From the NCBI RefSeq assembly GCF_005233845.1, contig NZ_SZQL01000012.1, forward strand, positions 124,001 to 188,000: a stretch of 64,000 nt of DNA, given 5' to 3'. The position numbers were made by a program, and so were the translations under genes. This DNA comes from Ilyomonas limi (lineage in GTDB: Bacteria; Bacteroidota; Bacteroidia; Chitinophagales; Chitinophagaceae). Shown here one piece after another: positions 41,617-50,962 of the stretch (positions within the stretch are counted from its first letter, which is position 1; each line of letters starts with the position of its first letter). The notes beneath the pieces were generated by a model, which saw only the letters and a program-made list of their open reading frames with translations, ran no database searches and was not told the origin of the DNA.

Positions 41617-42762
41617 TTACTTCACCTTTCTATCTTTCCATTGATACTTCCCAAACAAGCCCAGCCAGCCTGCAACAACAGTATAAACAATATGAAAAGG
41701 CTGCATAACCGGAAACCATATTAACAACTTTTCCTGCTTAAAGAAGCGGGCAACCGGTATTATAAAACTTAGTTCGCATACCGTTTTTATAATTAATAAA
41801 AGTAGCCAAAAAATAAACAGTTTGGGCACCAAAAAACAGCTGAAGAATAGTACTAAAAGCGATAAATTAAACAAATACACCAACGCCAAAACAGCTATAA
41901 TTTTTCCATCCTGGTACTTACCTGTTTTACTTGCCCAGCGTATGCGTTGATTAATAAAATCTTTCCATGTTGGCATTGGAAGCGTTTGTACAATGCTGTT
42001 ATTATTAAATAGGTATCCTGTTTTTCCGGTATACTGCTTTTGTATCTTACCCATCAGCAGCATATCATCACCACTGGCAATAGTATCTATGTCTTTAAAG
42101 CCATCCACTGCATAAAAAATCGCTTTGCTATAAGCCAGGTTGGCACCATTGCACATACTATGCACACCGGCAGAAACAGCGGCTGCCGTAATGCCTTGCA
42201 GGCTCATAAAATCGAGACACTGAAAAAGACTAATAAAAGAATGTGTATTGATAAATGATACCGGTGCTGCTACAAATACAGCGTTTGTTTGATGGATATA
42301 ATTATTTAAATTACTTAACCAGTTTTTTGGCACAATGCAATCCGCATCGGTAGTTACGATCCAATTGCTTTTTGCTTGCTCAATTGCCAGTTCAATGGCT
42401 TTCTTTTTATAAGCCAACATGGAACGTTTGCCAATCATTGCTTCCAACGATAATAATTGTATGTTGCTGTACTGTTGTTGCATTTTTCTTACACATTCCG
42501 GTGTGTTATCTGTAGAAAAGTCATCTATTACAATTATTTCAAAAAATGCTTGCGGATAGTTATTCGTTATAATGGATTGTAGGCAATTGGTAATGTTTGC
42601 TGCTTCATTTCTTGCCGGAATAATAACAGAAAAGGATTGGTATTGATCAGGAGCATCAGTTGGCTGAAAAGGTTGTAGTTTTTTAAACCAAACTCGGTAA
42701 GCAATAATAATACTACAATATACTGCACACAACAAAGAACAGAGGATATACAAAAGCGGCAT
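41617..42762 (-). CDS. family 2 glycosyltransferase, membrane-bound
   Basis: A 381-residue processive-type GT2. N-terminal membrane helix, then GT-A fold: SVIIPARNEAANI at about 48-60, VIDDFSTDN, TTDADC (DxD-like) and the acceptor motif QRIRWASKTGKYQ (QxxRW), followed by three C-terminal membrane segments. Transfers a sugar to a lipid or polysaccharide acceptor; not identified. Its start lies 14 bases after the stop of the alpha/beta hydrolase gene, so they form one transcript. Confidence 0.9.
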   Translation of the reverse strand: MPLLYILCSLLCAVYCSIIIAYRVWFKKLQPFQPTDAPDQYQSFSVIIPARNEAANITNCLQSIITNNYPQAFFEIIVIDDFSTDNTPECVRKMQQQYSNIQLLSLEAMIGKRSMLAYKKKAIELAIEQAKSNWIVTTDADCIVPKNWLSNLNNYIHQTNAVFVAAPVSFINTHSFISLFQCLDFMSLQGITAAAVSAGVHSMCNGANLAYSKAIFYAVDGFKDIDTIASGDDMLLMGKIQKQYTGKTGYLFNNNSIVQTLPMPTWKDFINQRIRWASKTGKYQDGKIIAVLALVYLFNLSLLVLFFSCFLVPKLFIFWLLLLIIKTVCELSFIIPVARFFKQEKLLIWFPVMQPFHIVYTVVAGWLGLFGKYQWKDRKVK

Positions 42763-42776
42763 GGCTGCAAAGAAAC

Positions 42777-43589
42777 TTATTTATCATCATCAAAGAACGA
42801 TGCAATTAAAGGCGCGTAATTCTCACGTAAAAAATAATGCCCGGTATCCAACAGCTTTATAGTGGTATAATTTTCTAAACCTTTTGTAAATAAAATACCT
42901 TTATCTGCAATAATAATTTTATCACTTTTACCAAACACCATTACCACCGGAATACGATATTTTACTATCTGGTTTTTGAGGAGGTTTAGGTTAGGCTGAA
43001 AATACCGCGTGCCCATCCACCGGTAATAAATAGCCATCCGCGACGTTTCACTGCTCATATATAATTCCGCCATATTAATATACCCTTTGCTGATGGCGCC
43101 TCTGGCGTGTAACTGTTTTGCTAAGGAAAAAAGCAGGCGCGGATTTCTCATGCTTTTGTAAAAGATATTTCTGCCAACAATAGTATGTGTGGCAAAGCGA
43201 TACAAAAAGTTTTTGTGCAGCCCGTCCGGCGCCAGCAGCACCACTTTTTGTATTTGTTCGGGTATTTGCTGCAGCAGACGCAGGGCAATTCTGCCACCCA
43301 TGCTGTAACCCAGGAGGTAAAACTTATCGTGATTTTTTGGCAATACCTGTTTTATTATTTCAACCAGTTTTTCCACTGTAAAATTTTCCTGCTTATTCCA
43401 CATCGTATCGCCATGAAAGGGCAGATCAAAAGCTATGAGCGTAAACTTGTTGCCGAGGAAAGGCTCCAGTATGCCCCAGCGGTAGCCTGTCTGACCAAAG
43501 CCATGAAAACACAGCATATAGCGATTGCCCTGTCCATATTTTTTGTAAGCAATAACGCTGTTTTTATAAACAACCTTTTCCTCCTGCAT
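42777..43589 (-). CDS. alpha/beta hydrolase
   Basis: A 270-residue hydrolase. Oxyanion region CFHGFGQTGYRWG, nucleophile elbow GYSMGG with the Ser at about 96, acid in FGKSDKIIIADKG and His in LLDTGHYFLREN. Substrate unknown. It forms a two-gene set with the GT2 gene; an unusual combination that may point to lipid or surface-glycan metabolism (inference). Confidence 0.88.
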   Translation of the reverse strand: MQEEKVVYKNSVIAYKKYGQGNRYMLCFHGFGQTGYRWGILEPFLGNKFTLIAFDLPFHGDTMWNKQENFTVEKLVEIIKQVLPKNHDKFYLLGYSMGGRIALRLLQQIPEQIQKVVLLAPDGLHKNFLYRFATHTIVGRNIFYKSMRNPRLLFSLAKQLHARGAISKGYINMAELYMSSETSRMAIYYRWMGTRYFQPNLNLLKNQIVKYRIPVVMVFGKSDKIIIADKGILFTKGLENYTTIKLLDTGHYFLRENYAPLIASFFDDDK

Positions 43590-43705
43590 ATAAGCTGCAA
43601 AATAACTGTAAAGAAGTTTGCCGCAAACAACCTTTGTATAATAGAGATATTAAAATTTCATATAAGACAAGCGGTGTTGCTGCCAGGAAGCTCATTATCA
43701 AAAGC

Positions 43706-43734
43706 AAAGAGCCGGCAATATTTGCCGGCTCTTT
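43706..43734 (-). terminator. terminator of the sigma factor gene
   Basis: AAAGAGCCGGCAA pairs perfectly with TTGCCGGCTCTTT over a 3-base loop; on the minus strand it lies 25 bases after the rpoD stop. The other strand is equally symmetrical. Confidence 0.85.
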
Positions 43735-43758
43735 ATTAATAATACTTTGTAAAACAAA

Positions 43759-44616
43759 TTATCCCAAATACGCTTTCAGCGCATTGCTGTACCTTGCTTT
43801 TTGCAGGCGTTTGATGGCACGTTCTTTAATCTGGCGGATACGTTCTTTGGTCAGGTCGTACTTCATACCAATTTGTTCAATGGTATTGCCGCTTTCTCCA
43901 TCCAGTCCAAAATAAGCATTCACAATTTCTGCTTCTCTGGGTGAGAGTGATTTAAGTACGCGGCGGATTTCTTCGCGCAGCGAATCTTTCATCACATCAT
44001 CATCGGTATCGTCGTTACCTTCCAGCAGGTCGCCCATTGCTACGTCTTCGGCTTCATGCACGGGTGCATCCAGCGAAGTGTGGCGCGTGTTGCTCTGGAA
44101 AATGTTGTTGATTTCCGTTTCGCTCATTTCAAGAATATCAGCCAGCTCTTCGGTAGAAGGTTCGCGCTCATGTTCCTGTTCAAAAGCCATGTAAGCCTTA
44201 TTGGCTTTGTTGTAGGTGCCAATTTTGTTTTGAGGCAGGCGGACTAATCTGCCCTGCTCTGCCAACGCCTGCAGGATGGACTGGCGAATCCACCATACTG
44301 CGTACGAAATAAATTTAAAGCCCTTGGTTTCATCGAAACGCTGGGCTGCTTTTATCAAACCGAGGTTGCCCTCGTTGATGAGGTCGCTAAGCGAAAGGCC
44401 CTGGTGCTGGTACTGCTTAGCCACAGATACCACGAAACGGAGGTTGGCCTGCACGAGTTTGTCCAGTGCTCTCTGGTCACCCATCTTGATCCGCTGTGCC
44501 AGTGTGGTTTCCTCTTCGGGAGTGATCATCGGAATCTTAGAGATTTCCTGCAGATACTTTTCTACGGCCTGCGAGTCACGATTGGTGATCTGGGTGGCAA
44601 TTTTAAGCTGCCTCAT
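43759..44616 (-). CDS. rpoD: primary RNA polymerase sigma factor (RpoD/SigA)
   Basis: Sigma-70 of 285 residues, the short form of Bacteroidota without a long region 1.1. Region 1.2 (AVEKYLQEISKIPMITPEEE), region 2 with NLRFVVSVAKQYQ, GLSLSDLINEGNLGLIKAAQRFD and FISYAVWWIRQSI, region 3 (EREPSTEELADIL), acidic spacer, and region 4 with EQIGMKYDLTKERIRQIKERAIKRLQ. It should recognise the TTTG/TAnnTTTG promoters seen in this window. Transcribed alone, with promoter motif at 44699-44706 and terminator. Confidence 0.97.
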   Translation of the reverse strand: MRQLKIATQITNRDSQAVEKYLQEISKIPMITPEEETTLAQRIKMGDQRALDKLVQANLRFVVSVAKQYQHQGLSLSDLINEGNLGLIKAAQRFDETKGFKFISYAVWWIRQSILQALAEQGRLVRLPQNKIGTYNKANKAYMAFEQEHEREPSTEELADILEMSETEINNIFQSNTRHTSLDAPVHEAEDVAMGDLLEGNDDTDDDVMKDSLREEIRRVLKSLSPREAEIVNAYFGLDGESGNTIEQIGMKYDLTKERIRQIKERAIKRLQKARYSNALKAYLG

Positions 44617-44698
44617 AGTGGTTACTTGCTTGTTTTATTTTAAAATCGAATCTATTAAGCATTTTAGCCGGTTGCACCGCTGTTTACAAATCAGCAGG

Positions 44699-44706
44699 CA
44701 AAGTTA
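44699..44706 (-). promoter_or_regulatory. possible -7 element of the sigma factor gene
   Basis: On the minus strand TAACTTTG fits TAnnTTTG; it would give a leader of about 75 bases. A clear TTG at the -33 distance is lacking. Confidence 0.4.
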
Positions 44707-44904
44707 CAAAAAATATTTGTCCCCGTTAACTGAAAATTATCAATAATTTCTTATATTTCTCGCCCGGCTTTTGTGTAATGCCCATTTTCGCTCCAATTAT
44801 CCCCAATTTTTACCAAACCCTTCTTCGATATGCAAAACGCCTATCTTCGTACTTTAGCTGTTTAATAACAACAAACCAACATACAGAAAAGTACTGTTAC
44901 AATT

Positions 44905-46554
44905 ATGTTTCCAAAAATCAATCCCACCACTACCCAGGCCTGGCTATTGCTGAGAAGGCATTTTGAAGAGGAAATGAGCCGCACCCACATGAAAGATTTG
45001 TTTGCCAGAGATGCAGACCGCTTCTCTAAATTTTCGCTCACGGCTGAAGGAATTTTATTTGATTATTCTAAAAACATCATTACTGCCAAAACGCTGCAAC
45101 TACTGCTGCAACTGGCAGAGGACTGCAAACTGAAGGAAGCCATTGAAGCCATGTTCAGCGGGGAAAAGATTAATGAAACAGAAAACCGCTCGGTACTGCA
45201 CATTGCTTTGCGCAACCTGAGCAACAAGCCCATTTACAGTGATGAACAGGATGTAATGCCGGAAGTAAATAAGGTGCTACAGCAAATGAAAGATTTTTGC
45301 GAAAAAGTACATACCGGCGAGTGGAAAGGGTATTCGGGTAAAAAGATAAAATACATTGTAAATATAGGCATTGGCGGCTCCGATTTGGGACCCGTGATGG
45401 TTACTGAAGCCCTGAAGCCGTATTGGCTCGAAGGCATCCAGGCTTATTTTGTAAGTAATGTAGATGCCACCCATATTGCCGAAACACTGAAAAAAGTAAC
45501 GCCCGAAGAAACATTATTTCTCATTGCCTCCAAAACCTTTACCACGCAGGAAACAATGACCAATGCCCGCACGGCGCGCGACTGGTTTTTGAAATCGGCA
45601 ATGAATGAAGAGGACGTTGCCAAACATTTTGTGGCCTTAAGCACCAACGAAAAAGAGGTGATAAAATTTGGTATTGATCCGGCAAATATGTTCCAATTCT
45701 GGGATTGGGTGGGCGGCCGTTATTCGCTGTGGAGTGCTATTGGTTTGTCTATCGCATTAACCGTTGGCTTTGATAATTTTGAAAAACTACTGAAAGGTGC
45801 TCATACCATAGATGAATATTTTAAAAACACTTCTTTCGATAAAAATATTCCGGTGCTGATGGGCTTAATTGGTATATGGTATATCAACTTTTTTGGTGCA
45901 CAAACCGAAGCTATTTTGCCCTACGACCAATACATGCATCGCTTTGCAGCCTATTTTCAGCAGGGTGATATGGAAAGCAATGGCAAGAGTGTAGATCGCA
46001 CAGGTCACCGCGTTTCTTACTCCACTGGTCCGGTTATCTGGGGCGAGCCTGGAACCAACGGGCAACATGCTTTTTACCAGTTAATTCACCAGGGCACCAT
46101 CCTTATTCCCTGCGATTTTATTGCACCGGCAATCAGCCACAATCCTATTGGTGACCATCACGAAAAGCTGTTGAGTAACTTCTTTGCGCAAACAGAAGCC
46201 CTGATGAATGGCAAAAACGAAAAAGAAGTAAAAGCCGAGCTGGAAGGCATGCCCGAAGATACGATGAAGAAGCTTGTATGTTTTAAAGAGTTTCAGGGAA
46301 ATAAGCCTACTAACTCCTTTTTGCTAAAGGAAATAACACCGAAGTCACTCGGCAGTTTGATAGCTTTGTACGAGCATAAAATTTTTGTACAAGGCGTTAT
46401 CTGGAATATATTTTCGTTTGACCAATGGGGCGTAGAACTGGGCAAGCAACTCGCCAACAAAATTTTGCCCGAGTTGAAAAATGACGAAGAAATAAAAAGT
46501 CATGATTCCTCTACAAATGGATTGATAAATGCGTATAAAACTTTGCGTCAGTAG
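44905..46554 (+). CDS. pgi: glucose-6-phosphate isomerase
   Basis: Glycolytic enzyme that interconverts glucose-6-phosphate and fructose-6-phosphate, 549 residues, long (E. coli-like) form. Seen: [17 protein letters not shown] at about 153-169, [13 protein letters not shown], the signature [22 protein letters not shown] and [19 protein letters not shown] with the active-site residues, and [16 protein letters not shown]-like C-terminal signature ([20 protein letters not shown]). Alone; an inverted-repeat element follows right after the stop. Confidence 0.97.
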   Translation: MFPKINPTTTQAWLLLRRHFEEEMSRTHMKDLFARDADRFSKFSLTAEGILFDYSKNIITAKTLQLLLQLAEDCKLKEAIEAMFSGEKINETENRSVLHIALRNLSNKPIYSDEQDVMPEVNKVLQQMKDFCEKVHTGEWKGYSGKKIKYIVNIGIGGSDLGPVMVTEALKPYWLEGIQAYFVSNVDATHIAETLKKVTPEETLFLIASKTFTTQETMTNARTARDWFLKSAMNEEDVAKHFVALSTNEKEVIKFGIDPANMFQFWDWVGGRYSLWSAIGLSIALTVGFDNFEKLLKGAHTIDEYFKNTSFDKNIPVLMGLIGIWYINFFGAQTEAILPYDQYMHRFAAYFQQGDMESNGKSVDRTGHRVSYSTGPVIWGEPGTNGQHAFYQLIHQGTILIPCDFIAPAISHNPIGDHHEKLLSNFFAQTEALMNGKNEKEVKAELEGMPEDTMKKLVCFKEFQGNKPTNSFLLKEITPKSLGSLIALYEHKIFVQGVIWNIFSFDQWGVELGKQLANKILPELKNDEEIKSHDSSTNGLINAYKTLRQ

Positions 46555-46565
46555 CCTTTATTGCA

Positions 46566-46709
46566 CACGGATGACACGAATTGCACGAATTGCACGAATT
46601 GTTCTGATACGAATGACATGAACTGAACGAATTTTTGGAACACGGATGACTAAGATTACATACATGGATAAACAAAATTTATTAATTCGTGCAATTCGTG
46701 TCATCCGTG
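46566..46709. repeat. inverted-repeat element, family B (26-bp perfect arms)
   Basis: The left arm 46566-46591 (CACGGATGACACGAATTG...) and the right arm 46684-46709 (...AATTCGTGTCATCCGTG) are perfect reverse complements over 26 bases. The left arm includes a 9-base tandem (ACGAATTGC twice and part of a third copy), and a further CACGGATGAC stands at about 46640. The element starts 11 bases after the pgi stop and its right arm lies inside the next coding sequence. Confidence 0.88.
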
Positions 46710-47719
46710 CTTTTGAAATTCATGTTTTATTAGTGTTCCTCTTTTTATTCATAGCTTTTTATTCCCGTGCGCAAACTATTCAGGTGCTTACGAGTGGCGC
46801 AAACACTTCGCTACGCGGATTAAGTGTGGTGAATAATAGTGTACTATGGGCGAGCGGCAGTAATGGTACGGTGGCGCGCTCTACTGATGGCGGTAAAACC
46901 TTTAACTGGATAACTGTAAAAGGCTATGAGCAGCGCGACTTTCGCGATGTGGAAGCTTTTGATTCCAATACAGCTATCATCATGGCAATCGCTGAGCCGG
47001 CAATTATTTTAAAAACACTTGACGGTGGGAAAACATGGAAGAAAGTATTTGAAGACAGTACGAAAGGGATGTTTTTGGATGCAATGGATTTTGCTGGTGA
47101 TTATGGTGTTGTGGTTGGCGACCCAATAGATAAAAAAGCTTTTATTGCAGTAACAGAAGATAGCGGCAATCATTGGCATTCCTCCTCATTGCCTTACGCG
47201 TTAGATAGTAATGAAGCTTTTTTTGCATCGAGCGGCACTAATGTAAAATTGAATTTTGATTCATTTGAAAGAATATATAATCATGTGGCAGTAAGCGGTG
47301 GTTCGCAATCCAACTTGCTTATTGATAAAAAATATAAATTGCCCTTGCTGCAAGGAAAAGAGACGCAAGGTGCTAATTCTGTTACTATTAATCCAAAAAA
47401 TAAAAGAATAGTTGTAGTTGGGGGTGATTTTAAAAATGATAAAGAATCAGCAGGTAATTGCGTATTAGTATCACTTAATAAAAAAATTAAAATTGAAGTT
47501 CCCCAAACCCCACCACATGGCTATCGTAGCTGCGTTGAATTTATAAACGACAAACAACTTATCACCTGTGGCACTTCCGGCGTAGATATTTCTAATGATG
47601 GGGGCATGAACTGGACACTTATTTCACCGGAGAGCTTTCACGTTTGTCAGAAAGCGAAAGAGGGCAATGCCGTATTTCTCGCAGGCAAAAACGGGCGTAT
47701 TGCCAAACTATACTTTTAA
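46664..47719 (+). CDS. secreted BNR/YCF48-like beta-propeller protein
   Basis: A 351-residue protein with a long signal peptide; charged n-region (KQNLLIRAIRVIRAFEIH) and core VLLVFLFLFIAFYSRA before QTI. The mature part has beta-propeller repeats of the BNR/sortilin type: STDGGKTFNWI, TLDGGKTWKKV, TEDSGNHWHSS, SNDGGMNWTLI. Related proteins are called YCF48/HCF136-like or 'oxidoreductase' without proof. No T9SS domain is seen. Unusual: codons 7-16 come from the right arm of the inverted repeat at 46566-46709. The in-frame ATG at 46646 is an alternative start. Confidence 0.85.
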   Translation: MDKQNLLIRAIRVIRAFEIHVLLVFLFLFIAFYSRAQTIQVLTSGANTSLRGLSVVNNSVLWASGSNGTVARSTDGGKTFNWITVKGYEQRDFRDVEAFDSNTAIIMAIAEPAIILKTLDGGKTWKKVFEDSTKGMFLDAMDFAGDYGVVVGDPIDKKAFIAVTEDSGNHWHSSSLPYALDSNEAFFASSGTNVKLNFDSFERIYNHVAVSGGSQSNLLIDKKYKLPLLQGKETQGANSVTINPKNKRIVVVGGDFKNDKESAGNCVLVSLNKKIKIEVPQTPPHGYRSCVEFINDKQLITCGTSGVDISNDGGMNWTLISPESFHVCQKAKEGNAVFLAGKNGRIAKLYF

Positions 47720-47989
47720 TAGACTTTTCTTTTTGCCAGCTATTCATGCTTAAACTGCTTCTTTCTTTTCATATTTATCCATTATACATCTGCTGCTTAT
47801 CTGCATACATAACTAATGCGCATTTTTATTCATTTTGCTTTTTTTGAGTATTGCTTTTTCATGGAGGCTGTATTTTATAAACCGATTTGATAAAAAGCTA
47901 TAGAATATCTCCTTACATTTAAGAAAATTATGCGCTTTGGCATGGTAATCGTTCCAAAAATGTATTACAAACAATTAAATCTTTGCACT

Positions 47990-48178
47990 ATGGACAAGCT
48001 GGAAATAAAAGGTAAATGGAATGAATGGAAGGGTAAGCTGAAGCAGGCACATGGTGACCTGACTGATGATGATCTTGAATATAATGAAGGTAAGGACGAT
48101 GAGTTTTGGGGTAACCTGCAGCAGAAGACGGGTAAAGCAAAGGATGACCTCATTAAGTGGTTGAGAGATGCAGGATAA
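47990..48178 (+). CDS. CsbD family stress protein
   Basis: A 62-residue, strongly charged helical protein of the CsbD family, often induced by general stress; biochemical role unknown. Seen: [17 protein letters not shown] at the start and [20 protein letters not shown], the family core, followed by [13 protein letters not shown]. The start at 47990 gives exact family length; the longer frame from 47930 adds a non-conserved tail. About 270 bases before it hold no gene. Confidence 0.9.
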   Translation: MDKLEIKGKWNEWKGKLKQAHGDLTDDDLEYNEGKDDEFWGNLQQKTGKAKDDLIKWLRDAG

Positions 48179-48258
48179 ATAGGTAACTCCCTTGTAAAGA
48201 ACCATAATAGATTCTGCTTATCTTTATCAAAAGGTATTTGTTATTACCTATCCTGCAT

Positions 48259-49161
48259 ATGGAATTTGGAAAAACAGATCCGGAACAATTGAAATCAATA
48301 AACCTTTCGCTGCCGCCCGAACCGGTAGCGAACAAGGCATTACTTGCTAAAAGCAATAAGAAAGAACAAAAGATTTACGTAGGCTGCCCTGAATGGGGCA
48401 AGAAAGAATGGGTAGGTAAATTTTATCCTTCCGGTACGCAGGAAAAAGATTTTTTGTATGCCTATGCACGCTTATTCAACTGCATAGAGTTAAACACTAC
48501 TTACTACCAGATACCGGCTGTAGCGCAGGTGCAAAAATGGAGAGCAACAGCCGGTCCTGGTTTTAAATTCTGCCCTAAATTTCCCCAGTTTATTACGCAT
48601 GTACAGCGCCTTACCAACTGTATGGCAGAAACCATTGCATTTATTAATGCCATCAGCGCTTTTGAAGATAGTTTAGGCCCGTTGTTCTTAATGCCGCACC
48701 CACAAATGGGTCCGAATGCTTTAGGAATCATTGAAAAATTTATTGCTAAACTGCCCGCTGATTTAGACTTGTTTCTGGAGCTGCGACATCCTTTATGGTT
48801 TGCTAATGGACTTAATAAGCAACTCTATGACATGGCAAGACATTACGATGTAGGATTGATTATAACCGATGCTGCCGGCCGGCGCGATTGTGTGCACATG
48901 TACTTAACCAAGCCCGAAGCATTTATACGTTTTGTAGGTAATGAGCTACATCCCACAGATTATGCACGTATTGATGAATGGGTAAACCGCATTAAGTTGT
49001 GGCTGGATGAAGGCTTACCTTCGCTGTACTTCTTCATGCACCAACACAACAGGGTAGATGCGCCGGTACTGAATAAGTATTTGGTAGAAAAGCTGAATGA
49101 AGTTTGTCATTTGCATTTGCCTGTTCCGCAAATGCACGATGCGCAAGGTGTGTTGTTTTAA
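48259..49161 (+). CDS. DUF72 domain protein (YecE-like)
   Basis: A 300-residue TIM-barrel-like protein of the DUF72 family. Seen: IYVGCPEWGKKEWVGKFYP, FNCIELNTTYYQIP, FCPKFPQFITH, LFLELRHPLWF, and SLYFFMHQHNRVDAP. The usual second motif reads GT/GCxxW and AVExNxTFY; both are present. Function unknown. Start 48259 is chosen (MEFGKTDPEQ). The convergent symporter gene ends five bases after its stop. Confidence 0.9.
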   Translation: MEFGKTDPEQLKSINLSLPPEPVANKALLAKSNKKEQKIYVGCPEWGKKEWVGKFYPSGTQEKDFLYAYARLFNCIELNTTYYQIPAVAQVQKWRATAGPGFKFCPKFPQFITHVQRLTNCMAETIAFINAISAFEDSLGPLFLMPHPQMGPNALGIIEKFIAKLPADLDLFLELRHPLWFANGLNKQLYDMARHYDVGLIITDAAGRRDCVHMYLTKPEAFIRFVGNELHPTDYARIDEWVNRIKLWLDEGLPSLYFFMHQHNRVDAPVLNKYLVEKLNEVCHLHLPVPQMHDAQGVLF

Positions 49162-49165
49162 TACC

Positions 49166-50401
49166 TTATTGCAATACTGCTGCTTTGTCCATATCTATTT
49201 CTTTCTCCCATTTAGCCATAATAACCGTGGCAGTTGCATTGCCAATAATATTGGTGATAGCTCTTGCTTCGCTCATAAAACGGTCAATACCTAAGATAAG
49301 CGTAAGTCCGGCTACCGGCACATGTCCCACGATTGGGAGCGTGGCAGCCAGGGTAATAAAACCGCTGCCTGTAACACCCGCCGCTCCTTTGGAAGTAACC
49401 AGTAAAACCAGCAACAGCGATAATTGATGACCTACATCAAGTGGTGTATCGGTGGCTTGTGCAATAAACACGGCTGCCATCGTAAGGTAAATAGAAGTGC
49501 CATCGAGATTGAAAGAATAACCGGCAGGAATAACCAGTCCAACAACAGAAGGCGAGCAACCTGCATTCTCTAACTTTTCAATCAGCGGCGGTAAGGCAGA
49601 TTCTGATGAAGACGTACCAAGCACAATCAGCAATTCACTTTTAATGTAAGAAAGTAATTTGAAAATACTAAAACCAAACAGCTTTAATACGGCGCCCAAT
49701 ACAACAATAATAAATAATAAACAGGTGAGATAAAAAGTAATCATCAGCCCGGCAAGTGGTTTTAATTGTGCTATGCCATACGCACCAATGGTATAACTCA
49801 TAGCACCTAAAGCGCCTATCGGCGCCGTTTTCATAATGATATTAATAACAGCAAACAAGCCATGCGAAACCGATTGTATAATAGCAATTGCCGGCTGTGC
49901 TTTGGTGCCAATTTTGGATAAACCAAAACCAAATAAAACCGAAAAGAATAATACCGGCAGCAGGTCTGTTTGGGTAAAAGCGCCCACTATTGTTTCAGGG
50001 ATGATATGCAATAAAAATTCGGTGGTGCTTTGTGGTGCGTGTTGCTTTATACCGATGGCAGATGCATCCAGCGTGGCGGCATTGATGTGCATGCCGCTGC
50101 CGGGATGAAAGAGGTTGATTAACAGCAATCCAATCAGCAAAGCCAGCGTAGTCATTACTTCGAAATATACGAGCGATTTGATGCCCACACGTCCTACTTT
50201 TTTTCTATCTTCCATGCCGGCGATGCCTGTAACAATAGTGCAAAAAATAACAGGCGCAATCATCATTTTTATCAGCCTGATAAATGCATCGCCCAACGGC
50301 TTTAACTGCACGGCAAAATTGGGAAAGAAATGCCCTAGTAAAACGCCGCCAACAATGGCCAATAATACATAGAAGTAAAGACTGCCTGTGATTCTTCGCA
50401 T
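49166..50401 (-). CDS. dicarboxylate/amino-acid:cation symporter (DAACS family)
   Basis: A 411-residue inner-membrane carrier, imports C4-dicarboxylates or acidic amino acids with Na+ or H+. Eight membrane segments plus re-entrant loops; seen: [17 protein letters not shown], the serine-rich loop [46 protein letters not shown] and [20 protein letters not shown]. The start at 50401 gives [18 protein letters not shown], the family-like N-terminus; the longer TTG frame to 50494 is unlikely. Divergent from the small membrane-protein gene. Confidence 0.93.
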   Translation of the reverse strand: MRRITGSLYFYVLLAIVGGVLLGHFFPNFAVQLKPLGDAFIRLIKMMIAPVIFCTIVTGIAGMEDRKKVGRVGIKSLVYFEVMTTLALLIGLLLINLFHPGSGMHINAATLDASAIGIKQHAPQSTTEFLLHIIPETIVGAFTQTDLLPVLFFSVLFGFGLSKIGTKAQPAIAIIQSVSHGLFAVINIIMKTAPIGALGAMSYTIGAYGIAQLKPLAGLMITFYLTCLLFIIVVLGAVLKLFGFSIFKLLSYIKSELLIVLGTSSSESALPPLIEKLENAGCSPSVVGLVIPAGYSFNLDGTSIYLTMAAVFIAQATDTPLDVGHQLSLLLVLLVTSKGAAGVTGSGFITLAATLPIVGHVPVAGLTLILGIDRFMSEARAITNIIGNATATVIMAKWEKEIDMDKAAVLQ

Positions 50402-50503
50402 TAAAAGTGCTGGTTTAAATATTATAGTGCAAAGAAGTAAAAAACCAATACTTTTCCGTTTTCTTTCTGCATTATTCTTAAAAATAGTTGTCAAATCTGG
50501 TTT

Positions 50504-50953
50504 ATGGGAAATTTGGGCTTTCAGGAATTATTGCTTTTAGCATTTGTATTGGTATTTATGGTGACTGTCATTTTATTCCTGATTACTTTACAAAATACTC
50601 TAAAAGCAGTTGAACCCGAAAATCGCACCATGAATCCGGGTAACGTTTGGCTGATGCTGATCCCATTTTTCAATGCTATTTGGGTGTTTATAGTAGTGAA
50701 TGCAATAGCCAACAGCAGCCAAACGCAATTAGAGCTGTATGGCGAGTATAGTGGGCAAAAAGTTACTTATAATATTGGTATGGCATGGGCAATTTGTTCA
50801 GTGTTAAACTGGGTTCCAATAATAGGTTTAATTGCCGGTTTTGCCGCTCTTATTTTGTTTGTAGTTTATTGGATAAAAGTAAATGAAACAAGAAAGCAAT
50901 TGCTTGTACTAAAGCAGTTACACGAAAGCAGGGAAGATGCTTCTATCTTGTAG
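50504..50953 (+). CDS. small four-segment membrane protein
   Basis: A 149-residue inner-membrane protein. Hydrophobic segments at about 7-28, 48-68, 92-106 and 108-128, followed by a charged helical tail ([20 protein letters not shown]). The conserved-looking [19 protein letters not shown] resembles DUF4328-type proteins but the match is loose. Function unknown. Convergent with the ABC-F gene, nine bases away. Confidence 0.7.
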   Translation: MGNLGFQELLLLAFVLVFMVTVILFLITLQNTLKAVEPENRTMNPGNVWLMLIPFFNAIWVFIVVNAIANSSQTQLELYGEYSGQKVTYNIGMAWAICSVLNWVPIIGLIAGFAALILFVVYWIKVNETRKQLLVLKQLHESREDASIL

Positions 50954-50962
50954 CATCGTTTA

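Noticed and set aside
43634-43915. 93-codon plus-strand frame over the end of the sigma factor gene
   Set aside because: It overlaps the sigma factor terminator and region 4; shadow frame.
46576-46600. Short tandem repeat of ACGAATTGC units as a possible CRISPR
   Set aside because: The unit is 9 bases without spacers and belongs to the inverted-repeat element; no cas gene is near.
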